Shown one piece after another: positions 11,140 through 21,200 of a DNA stretch of 64,000 bases (the first letter of the stretch is position 1; the number at the start of each line of letters is the position of its first letter). The position numbers and the translations under genes were made by a program. Origin of the DNA: Eutreptiella sp. 'Long Island Sound 2002' (taxonomy: Eukaryota > Euglenozoa > Euglenophyceae > Eutreptiales > Eutreptiaceae); assembly GCA_964036045.1 (NCBI GenBank), contig OZ038384.1:33529997-33593996 (forward strand), read 5' to 3'. The notes beneath the pieces were generated by a model. That model saw only the letters and a list, made by a program, of their open reading frames with translations, was not told the DNA's origin and did not search any database.

Positions 11140-11751
11140 CTTGAGAACCGCATTCAATGTGGCCCTAGACACACTACTATATGTGTCCGGTCCTAGGCAG
11201 TTACCTGCCTCACTTGAATTAGCCCCGTCATGGACCCAGTGCTCCAGTGACCCAAAGACCAGATCCTAGAGAGCAATGACCCCACGAGCGCGGGCGTTGA
11301 GCACTGCCGGGGCACAATAACCGTTGATGAGGTTACCACCTGCCTCGTGGAGTGGGGTAAAAACGGGCACTAGCACAATCAATTGCACCAATGATGGCGA
11401 TGGGCTTATGCCAAGCAGCCCCGCGGCGAACGGCATCACTCTGGGTGGCCTGTGGACTAGGAGGAGGGAGCCTGCGGGAGGTACACAATGTAGAATGCAG
11501 CACATGGCATGATAGCAATAAGGCGCTTGAAACGTATGAGCATAACACTTTCAATGCGATGGAAGGACGTGATCCTGTTGTTGAGAGTAGTGTGTGGCAA
11601 CTGTCATGAATTCCAACTCGGTGGTGGGAGGGTGGCCTGAGAGGAGGGGGCGGACATTTGCCAGCCAATCCCTTACCATGGCAGCACTGAAGGCGTGACT
11701 GGTGCCGGTCCCACAAGAGAAGAGACAACTAACCGATATAGGGTAGCCCAA
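11140..11751 (-). pseudogene. DDE transposase remnant (PIF/Harbinger-like), copy B
   Basis: Duplicate of the remnant at 7890-8497. The GAIDC motif falls at about 11375-11395 and the GSLEHWVHD block at about 11227-11253. The same frame changes are present. Confidence 0.35.
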
Positions 11752-12044
11752 ACCCTAACGTGAGCACTAACACCATATGTTGATTGAGGCGGAGGACAAA
11801 CCGGTGGTCCCGAAAAACGTGCCATGCGGGCATCTTCTATTGCTGGCACGATAATAGAAACAATGATGACACACATGGTTCAATGCAACCCACAGTAACA
11901 GAAACAACTAACAACCATCAACAAACAACACCGTAATGCCGCGCGGAGTGCCGGCGACAAGTACAAGGCTGCCTTCCTGAGTGGTGGGGGGGGGGGGGGG
12001 CACGGGCTCCCGTTGCCTCCCCTTGCCCTCCCTCTGGGGTGAGA

Positions 12045-12071
12045 GCTAGGGCTAGGGTTAGGGTTAGGGTC
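12045..12071 (+). repeat. Short interstitial telomere-like tract
   Basis: A few GGGCTA and GGGTTA units in a row. Too short to be a telomere. Similar loose TAGGGT words recur at 13236-13275. Confidence 0.6.
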
Positions 12072-12117
12072 ACCGAGCTGGTGGAACCAGTCTTGGTTTT
12101 ATAACCCTTTTTAGTGT

Positions 12118-12145
12118 CTAGGGTGGACCTACCAGGTTTAGCAGC

Positions 12146-12180
<35 letters not shown>

Positions 12181-13080
12181 GGCAAGCAAGCAAGCAGCAC
12201 GCGCGAAATGGGTAAAAGTCAGATATCCGTCGTGGTGCTTTAGATTCGGCTGAAATTTTGGTGGATGATACCTATGGGTGTGAAGAACAATCACACAAAG
12301 TTTGAGCAAGAAACTCAACGGTGGCAGCCGGGAACGGGATTCGCAAGTGGCGGACCTCCGTTTCAAAAACTGCAGTTTAGGGCCAAAAACAGCCATTTTT
12401 GGGCCAAAAAAGCCCTGGAACGCATTCAAAACGGCCAAACGAAGGGAAACGGTGGGTACACTCCATGTGCGGCTTGACTTCCCCGTGTCAACGAGCTCTT
12501 TGCGGCCCTCTAACTCCATGATGTGTCCCAGAAACGGCCCAAAAAGGCCCCCAGAAGCTCCAAATCCCAACAGCCACAAACCAAGAATAGGCCATATCTT
12601 TGGCTACATGGCTGAAAATGCGATTCCGAGGGCACCTACTCCACCCGCAACCCCCCACTTTTTGTGGTTTCCACCCCTCGGAATTGCCCAAACGGACGCC
12701 TAGACCCCAACACCTAGGCCCACTAGGCTGCGGCAAGCTGCAAGCTCAAGCCCAAACACGTGGGTGCCCAAATGGTTCAACAGGGTCCAGGAGGGGCAAA
12801 AAGATGACTTTTCTCAAAAATGATCCTAGACCATGTGCAACGCTAAAACAAGTCTTTTTGGACTGGTTTGAGCTTGTGGTGGCCCATTTTGGTCCTCCGA
12901 AAATCCCAAAATGCCTTGAAAATGGGCTGTTTTGGGACCAAAAATGGGTCAAAAATGGGTCAAAAACGCATTTTTCCAAACCTCATCCTCGACCATTTGG
13001 GGTGCACAAACGGGTGAAATGAGCCCATTTTGAGCCCATTTTGGGGCATTTCGGGGCATTTTGGCCCCTCAGAAGTCCAA
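12118..13080 (-). mobile_element. Dispersed repeat, copy 2, inverted relative of 2725-3953
   Basis: The minus strand repeats the order seen at 2725-3953: the 164-bp-unit sequence (about 12790-13080), then the 700-bp body, then a GCTTG simple-repeat tail at 12148-12196. The copies are diverged, so this is an old family rather than a recent inversion. Confidence 0.55.
12148..12196 (+). repeat. GCAA/GCTT tetranucleotide tract
   Basis: GCAAGCAAGCAA-type repeat of about 48 bp at the presumed 3' end of the element on the minus strand. Confidence 0.9.
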
Positions 13081-13528
13081 AAAGCCTTGAAAGTGGGCCT
13101 CGTGGTGATGGGGTTCACTTGCAAGCTGATTCCACTTTGTCAAGAGCCACCAATGTGTGAATCATTCTTGATGTCCCTCACCAGTCATAGCTGATGTTCC
13201 CTCCCCCACCAGCTCGGTCCCAATATTCGGTCTTGATTAGGGTCATGGGTAGGGTTAGGTGTAGGGTTAGGAGCAGGCGGAGGGTTGGGGTGGGCGTTAG
13301 AGTCAAGGTTGGGTTCAAGTATAGCGTTGGGGTGCTCCATCGCCCGGGCGGGGAGGGATGCTAGGTTGGCAAGGGGAATGAAAAAAAATTTTCGGGCGCC
13401 TTTGGCGCCACCATATGTATTGCCAGTAGCTATTGACCCTTGGTACCTAAGTGGGCCCGGAGGGCAGGGAGGGGGCGGGGGGAGAGTCGCGTACCCGAAC
13501 CGAGGAGACGGCCCCCCCGTGATCCATG

Positions 13529-14090
13529 TTCTACTGCTAGCAGTGAAAAGTGAGTGCACCGGAGGCTAGGTGTTCATTTGTTGCGCAAATACTGCATTCA
13601 CAGATTGTACTACGCTTGGTGTCAAAATTTTTTTCAAGGGTGTCCAGAAGTACAAGCACTCCATTGAGCCCACAATGACCCCCTTTTACCGCAAGATTTT
13701 ATCATACTCCAAAGCAAAACTACTTGTAGAAACGAAACAAGCAGAATGAACGACCATTGATATGGACGATTGCATCATTTTACATGTAAAATTATCAAAT
13801 TGTAGCAGTGAATTAAATGGGTTTTAAGCCACATTCGTCGTTTCTTTGTACAAACTTTGGGGGGGGGGTGCAAACAAGCACAAAGCGGATGTCAATGCAT
13901 CAATGTATCGCAAGAAGATTCATCCAATGAAGGGTCAAAGGCCATTGGTGTGGCTGAAACTTTGTTTTTGCTGCTAGCAGCTAAAATACAAACACAACCT
14001 AGCCTAGTCCTACTACTCGGTGTGTTGTGAACAATGTAAAATGTCACCCACTCCATGTCAATTTTTTTCCTGCTAACAGCAAAAAAAAAT
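13529..14090. repeat. Three copies of the CTGCTAGCAG-type palindrome
   Basis: Palindromes at 13529-13549, 13965-13986 and 14062-14090 belong to the same family as those at 37-44 kb (consensus TTCTACTGCCAGCAGTAGAA). Confidence 0.6.
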
Positions 14091-14482
14091 CAAAAACCGT
14101 TTGGCGGTCCTATGAAGGGATTTGGAAGATAACTGAAAAGCTAATAATGTTAAAAAGTGTTCCTGTGGAAGAAACGGTTATCGACGATCATCATGCGTGC
14201 AACCGCACAAACCGTCACCTTCTTACCACCCAAGTTGTGGCCCTTGAGACCGCCCCTTTTGCCGCGGGGCCACCTTAGCCATTAGCTTGCATATGTCCGG
14301 GTCCTGTACAACCTACTAACTCATGCATGTGGCCATGTTTTGCACCATTATGTGACGACTCTCATCGGAGACCCAACATGGACCCAACATGGACCATATA
14401 CAAGGCCACATTACTTTGATGGCACGGCATACGCCATCCATGACCCCCCTGCAACCTGCGAAATCGAAAAAGTAATCAGGGG

Positions 14483-14930
14483 TTGGCATCCTCCCTTTCA
14501 AGTCAAAAAAACATATTATCTCAGGCAGGCGCTACCGCCGGATGCTGGACTATTAATCCAATGCAAAAGATTGTGAAGGCCACGGTGGCCCCTACGTTCA
14601 ATCTCCCGTTGGTCTTGGAACAGAGGAGGCCAATAACACCTCATTGCAACCAAGACCCGCGGTCGTCCTTCGGAGGCGAATTCATGCCGCGGGACCTCAA
14701 TCCAATTCTGTAGCATTGGGTCCTACACACTTGGTGTACGGCCACTCATGCTGTTCCGCAGCCCGTTAGAATGTGGAGACAAATCGTGGACATCGTTTGT
14801 GTTTGCTTGCAACTAGAAGATGCCGATCTCGCCCGAGGCGTGCTTCCGGCCCTTGATACATCCACTCAAAAGTATGTGGTGAGCGACGCTTTTCGGTTCA
14901 ACAAAAACAGCTACATCACGCTAGCCTAGC
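14483..14930 (+). pseudogene. Coding remnant of unknown family
   Basis: One plus-strand frame runs about 149 codons with a single TAG at 14711. It contains VAPTFNLPLVLEQRRPI, then after the stop WRQIVDIVCVCLQLEDADLA and YVVSDAFRFNKNSYITLA, and ends at a TAG. Composition and the amphipathic middle segment look coding. More fragments in other frames extend from about 14027 to 15300 (for example HRMMWDPAPNCTEKIN). I recognise no domain. Confidence 0.35.
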
Positions 14931-15960
14931 GCCAGACCATCGCATGATGTGGGACCCTGCACCCAACTGCACAGAGAAGATCAATTGTTGAAGCCGGATT
15001 CCGAGTTGGTCCCCGTGCATGGTGCAAGGAGAGGGGCAAGAGGCACCGAGAGGGGTATGGGGCTGTGTAGAAGCCCCCACGGGGGTGGGGGGTTGTTTGT
15101 GTCCCGTGCGCGCTACTCTTACGGTTGGTTACCCACAGTGGGTTGGCTATTATTCCATCACAAAATGACCTCTAAGCAGAGCAACAACTTGAATATAAAA
15201 CTTGTGGAAACATCCTTCCATCTTGCCCTATCCATCACCCCCCAAGATGAACCAAAAAAAGATGTGCCCTGGAAAGCATCCGCCCTAGTTTGGGGTTAGC
15301 TTGCTAGATTGTTGGCTTTTCCTCCCCTAGCCCAAAAAAAGGAAGAGAAATTATACATCTTACGGCCGAGCAACCGGTTAATGGGCGGCTACTTGGCCCT
15401 GCTACACAAATAAATGTTTGCGCCGTGCGAGAACCGCATCACATGCTCCCACATTGGACTTGCCTGAAACAGCCAACGCCCAATGGAGCAGTGCAACAGC
15501 GAAGAGCGCTCATCAACTGGCGTGGGACGCTGAGTGCACAAGCTATACATGCCATGTACAACAAGTTGCTCTGCCTTTGCTGCCTGTAGCGGACAGCCAA
15601 GGGGCACTTGGGTCTGAAACCTGAAAACAGCGGGAGCTGCTCCACTCAACTCCACTACCCTAACCCCCGCCCGATCCCACAAAGCTAGTCGCATCACAAA
15701 TCGGGCGCAGCCTCCAGCAGAGCGCGGAGATCGCAGGTGCCTCTGGTGGGACCCTAGCAGAACCCAACTGCCGAGGGCATGACGGCAGGTCCCATGGGCC
15801 ATGCCACTACCCTTGTGAGCACAACACACTGCCAAAAACGCCACTCCATGGCTTACACGGTCATGCCAGCCACAACGAACTTGAAACAAACACAAGACAT
15901 TGCTACAACACCAAGAAGCAGCATTCATGTGCGTGCTAGTGGAAACGGCAAGGCAGAGTA

Positions 15961-16794
15961 GTGCACTATGCACAGCAACTAACCGCCGTGAGTGAGCGGC
16001 ACGTGGGAGGGTTTAAGCTTGGCACCCGCCCTGCGGGGGCAGAGATCTTTGACCGGGCAACGCCTTGCCTGAACAGCCCTGTTGGGTGGCAAGTATCTTG
16101 TGGGGCCTGCGGTTGGTCTATTTCTTGGGCCCTCGCAAGGCGCTCACTTAACGCGTTTCAAAAAATTTCGGCCGCCCGCCCCATGTTCCTGGTGCTCCTC
16201 TGCAGCTTGAGGCCGCTCTTGGGCCCTCATCGGCCGCCAGTCTCTTGTTGCCGTGTGTACCGTCCCTCTCCCCTGCAGCAGGCACCCACCCCAAGTACCG
16301 CGCCCGGGAAGGTCAAGGCAATGTGCCCTAGCGCGCACTGTGCAAATGCCAAGGCAAGGGTGAGGCGCACTCCAAGAGCAACCAGGTTGACAAGCGGGGC
16401 GTGCAACTTCGCCGCCATGGGCGGGCGTCCCCAAGGCGGAGAGTGGGGAAGGTCCGTCATGGACCGGGGGTGTGCATGCACATGGCATGGTTGGCCACGT
16501 GCAGAGTTGTCAGGGACGCCATTGTGCTCCTCTCGGAGCGTCCTGGGGCTGAAGATCAGTCCCCGAATCAAAATCCAATCCCCGCCCCGCAACAGCCCAA
16601 ATCAAACAACCCACGGCACTCCCACCACCCAGCCCCCCTTGGCCCCACCCGTGGCAGCCCCCATACTTGGCGCAACACTGAGTGGCAACACCATTGACCC
16701 AGGGCGGCGTGGGCGGGCCGGAGTCAAATTCTCCCCCCCCCCTCCTAGGCACCGGGTGGCCTGGGTTGGGTTCCACTGGGCGGCTTGCCCCTAG
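15961..16794 (+). CDS. 277-aa open frame, doubtful
   Basis: Longest open frame between 15 and 18 kb. The translation is Pro-, Ala- and Arg-rich with no domain, typical of chance openness in GC-rich DNA. Other frames in the same stretch are also open. Listed only so the region is accounted for. Confidence 0.12.
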   Translation: MHYAQQLTAVSERHVGGFKLGTRPAGAEIFDRATPCLNSPVGWQVSCGACGWSISWALARRSLNAFQKISAARPMFLVLLCSLRPLLGPHRPPVSCCRVYRPSPLQQAPTPSTAPGKVKAMCPSAHCANAKARVRRTPRATRLTSGACNFAAMGGRPQGGEWGRSVMDRGCACTWHGWPRAELSGTPLCSSRSVLGLKISPRIKIQSPPRNSPNQTTHGTPTTQPPLAPPVAAPILGATLSGNTIDPGRRGRAGVKFSPPPPRHRVAWVGFHWAACP

Positions 16795-17889
16795 CGCTGC
16801 CCACGTGCTCACACTAGCCGCCAAAAATGTACACCTGCAGTGGAAGGACCCATGGGACCCCCCCCCCCCCCCCGGGCCATTGCTTATGAAGCCCGCCCAC
16901 CCCCCTTTCATTTGGGGGGCTGGCTAGCCGCGAGCATCCCAGCGACCCACCCAAATCAGAAAATTTTTGCTCAAGACAAAAAAAGAATGTTTTAAAGGGG
17001 CCTGAGGTGCGAAATTTGAGGCCCATTTCAGGTACACAGACTGTTTATTCTTGTCCTGTGGGGAGGGCTGCCACTAAGCAATGGCCTGACCGGCTGCCCT
17101 TGGGCGTGCTGTCCCAGCCCTGCAGGTTAGCAAGCCCACTTGCGCTGTGACCAGTGCAGCAAGGCATTGGCCAGGCACCGGGGACTCCATTTTTCTTTGG
17201 GCGCAAGCCCGCAGGCCCTCATCAGCCAACAGCGAACACCTGCAGTGGAGGGGGCCAGAGGTGTCCTTCCAGCCGCCTTTGGCACGCTGCCACCTACCCC
17301 GCCCAAACCGCGCGCGCTCCGTGCCTCCACACACCCAGCCTTGCGCACATACACACCAGCCCCTGTGCCCACCTAACCCCAACAGCCCCCAGCCTTTGCA
17401 TCCTCTGTCCTACACAGGTCCCGTTGCCAGTCCTGCAGCTGTGCCTTGAGCACCGGCAAGCCGCGGCCAAGCCAGTATGGACCAGAGTAGGGGCCAAGCA
17501 CCAGGTGACAACCTTGCAGGCGGTACACCCTTCCTCAACCTTGATCCCTGCCCCTGCTCTGTGCCCCTCTGCACCCTTATGCCGCCAGACCGGGGCTCAG
17601 CAAGTGCCTGGGCCGTCCAATGGTGGCCCTTGGTGGTGCAGCCACCCCGAAGGCATATTCAGGCAAGGCGCGGGTGAGCTGTGGACCCAGTCATGCCCAC
17701 ATGCCTCCCCCATACACACCTCCCCGCACATCAGTGACCCCTTGCCCTCGCCCCCCCCCCCCCCACAACCAGCGCTCATTTTGTGACCCTCTGGGCCAGA
17801 GAGGCTGCATGCGCTGCTCCCTTGCGCTCTGCCTAAGGAGAGCGTGCCCACAAAGTTTCCTCATGCTGAGGATCTGAACACCAAAACAC

Positions 17890-18015
17890 CCCACAGGCCC
17901 CACGGCAAGGGCCATGGGCACATCCACAGAGCCCCATGGCAATGCCCCTGGGGACACCCACGGAGTCCCCACAGCAGTGCCCCTGGGCAAATTCCCATAG
18001 GCCTCGCGGCAATGC
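17890..18015. repeat. Short GC-rich tandem repeat
   Basis: Degenerate units of roughly 35 bp with the words GGCAATGCCCCTGGG and CCACGGAGTCCCC. Confidence 0.5.
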
Positions 18016-18263
18016 CTCTGGGATAGGGATATATACCATGGTGCATTTCCCAGCACTGAAGCTGCAGCCATACTACCCTAGGCCCCTTGTACACATGTGC
18101 AGGCTGGAGCACTGGTACTGCCGGCCCTGAAACCAGGGCTTGAGGGGTGCAAGCTGCAGGAGTACCCAACCCCCATCCGGCGATACAGAACTGACCGCCT
18201 TCGGGTCAAGAAGCAATGAATGCATTCCAGAATACACAAGAAAATTGGGTGGGGGAGAGGCAC

Positions 18264-21200
18264 CGTAATTGTTGTTGAATTTGGTGTAGTTGCCCTTCAT
18301 CAACGTCTCACAGGCGAGCATCGGGTTGCCATGCCTTTGGAAGCATTCCACTGCAAATGCATCCAAAAAGTTCACTTTCTTGGGAACACCTCGGCTATTG
18401 TACTCCTTGGCAAAGTGCTGGCACATGGCCTGAGAGGAGGCAGGCATTCATTGGGCAGAGGGGTGCCGTGGGAGGGGTGCTTCGGTAGTGGGGCGCCCAA
18501 CTGTCCCTTCCCACACCACTCCCAAATCATTTGCTTGGCCCTGAGGGAGTGGGGGGATTGATGGTCCTCTGGAAGCCACTCAACAATCTGCAGGAGTCTC
18601 CACCAACAAGCTCCCCCCTCTGGGAGGCAGTCAGCAATTCCCATTAGCCCACAAGTAGCCGTCAACGCTGTCACTGTTGCTGGCATATTGTATACGGGGC
18701 CAGAACAACAACCCTGTTTTGAATTCCATTGGATCACAAGTGACTCCTCTGAAAGCCGCATTACCCCTATCCATTACCACTACACTTGCACTTGAGCCAC
18801 AGTACTGATATTACATACCAGAACACTTGCCTCTGTTTCCATTCCACTACACGAGCCATTGACCTCTAAAATACACTTGCCTCAATTCCATAGCACTACA
18901 CTTGCCGTGGGGCTCTCACATTCACTTGCTTCTCTATTCCATACCACTACACTTTGTGTTGAGCTTGAATATTCCCTTGCCTCTATGCAATGAAAATGAC
19001 ACCTGAAATTGAGCTCCAATTCTCACTTTCCTCTATTCCATCCCACTACACTTGCCATAGAGGTCCAACATTCACTTGCGTATATTCCATACCACTACAA
19101 TTGTCGTTGAGCTAGAATATTCACTAGCCTCTATTCCATACCACTACCTTGCAGTTGTGGTAATATCACAGTGCCTCGATTTCATATGACGTGCCTTTGA
19201 TCTCTAACATTCACTTGCCTAGATTCCATACAACTATTAGGGATGCAGATTCGCAGCGAATAGGATTTGAATTCGGCGAATTCGCTGCGAATTCGTTCAG
19301 ACTGCGAAGTCGCTGCGAATTCGCCGTTAAATTCACAGCATTGCGAATTCGTTGCGAATTCAGTCTGCAAATTCGCTGAAAGTCGCGTCGGCGGCGCCGA
19401 CGCCGCATCGGCGATTTTCTTGACTTTTGTTCGGCCGATTTCTCGACATTCTTTTGGAGTTGAAGGCTGAAACTTGGCAGAATTTTAGTTCATCATAAAA
19501 ACCAACTATCCATCGTTCCACTTTCGATTCCGGTGCGATTTTTCAAGTGCCAGATCGACGAAAAAAATTGCGCCGCAACAGAAACTGGGACTATTGATAG
19601 TTGGATTTTATCATGAACAATGATTGTATAAAGTAACAGCCTCCAACTCTCAAAGAGGTTGGAGAAATCCGGCAAACAAAAGTTCCAAAATTGCTGATGT
19701 GGCCATGCCGGCGACGGCGCTGGCGCCATGAATCAAGCTTTATGTATGCGGCTTGGTGATTGTGCATGCTTTGTTGCTTTTTTTCCAAAAGGCGTTTGAA
19801 AGACGCAAGGAAGGGTTTGTGGGTGTTTATTTAGTATTCTTGGTTTTGATTTGTCGTTGTCGTAGGACAACCAGTTCCCTATGGAATACCTTTATGCAAA
19901 GAGATAAATTGAAAAATGGTAGGTAAACTTTAGGTCCGCCTAAGGGTTCTCACGGTCGGGTTGGTTCAAGCTAATTCGGGAGAAATTTGAATTTGAAGTT
20001 GCAAATTCGAATTCGGAGGGGTCCACGAATTCGTGCGAATTCGGTGCGAATTCAAATTTGAGCGAATTCGTGCGAATTCGAACCTGCATCCCTAATAGTT
20101 GCCTCTGATCTCCATTATCAACTTGCCTCCATTTCATACCACTACACTTGCCTGTGATCTCCAATATTAACTTGCCTCCATTCCATACCACTATACTCCC
20201 TTGAACTTTTTATATTCACTTCCCTCTTTCTGCACACTTGCCATTGAGAATCAATATTCAACTTGCTTCCATTCTATAGCACCACACTCGCCGTTGATCT
20301 CTGAAATTCACTTCGTTGCATTGATTGCCGTTGAAATCCAATATCCATTTGCCTCTATTCCATACCACTTTAGTTGCTGTTTTTTTGAGATTTTTTGTAA
20401 TTTTTTTTTGGATTTTTTTCAATTTTCTTTTATTCTTTTTAGTAATGCAGGAAAAATAAAAAAATTCAAAAAATCATTTGGCAATGATTTGCCTCTATTC
20501 CCCAGTACTTCACTTACCATCGAGCTCCAACATCAACTTCCCTCTATTCTATACCACTACACATGCCGTTGAGGTGTATTATTTGTCATTGGGCGCAAAA
20601 ACTCACTTGCCTCTATTCAATACCACTATATTTCCCATTGAGCTCTAATATTCACTTGCCTCTATTCCATGCCCACCATTGCCCTTGATCTCTGGCTCTC
20701 ATTTGCCTCTATTCCAAAATACTCCCCTTAGTGAAGATGAAGGGAAGAGAGTAGTGTGAAGTACAACTCCCATTGCCTTTGTGCCTAAGACTCAGTCCAC
20801 TCCCTCCGTGCCCCTGGTCCCCAATACCCACTCGAGTCAACTTCATAACACTCCCTTTGCCTAGATCTCGAGTACTAACTTGCCTCCACTCAATACCACA
20901 AGCCTTGCCTTATCCCTAGTGCTGATTTGCTTAGCTGTCTGTGTGTCTACAGGGGCTTCCGGTACTTGTGGCTTTGTGCACAGGGTGTGTCTCTGTGGGT
21001 GTCTCCACGCCACTCCCCTTGCTCTTTCCCCCCTCATTTCCCCCCTCATCCTTCTGCACCTTGTGCTTTGCTATTTTGTGCTTAACATCACCGATCCGAG
21101 GAACTGGGGAGGTTTGGCATGACGCCTGGGTGCATTGTTGTCTGAAGCTCGTGGCCCCTATTGGCCTCTCACCACTTACCCTTATCCTTTCCTTGAACCC

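Larger units (their letters stand above)
9038..11981. repeat. 2.94-kb direct duplication, copy B
   Basis: Second copy of 5799-8727, separated from it by about 310 bp of other sequence (8728-9037). It carries the same decayed minus-strand frames as copy A. Confidence 0.95.

Noticed and set aside
12045-13275. Telomere repeats
   Set aside because: Only two or three irregular units; not an array, and sequence continues on both sides.
15389-15973. 194-aa minus-strand frame
   Set aside because: No domain, and the opposite strand is open over much of the same stretch; no splice or repeat context supports it.
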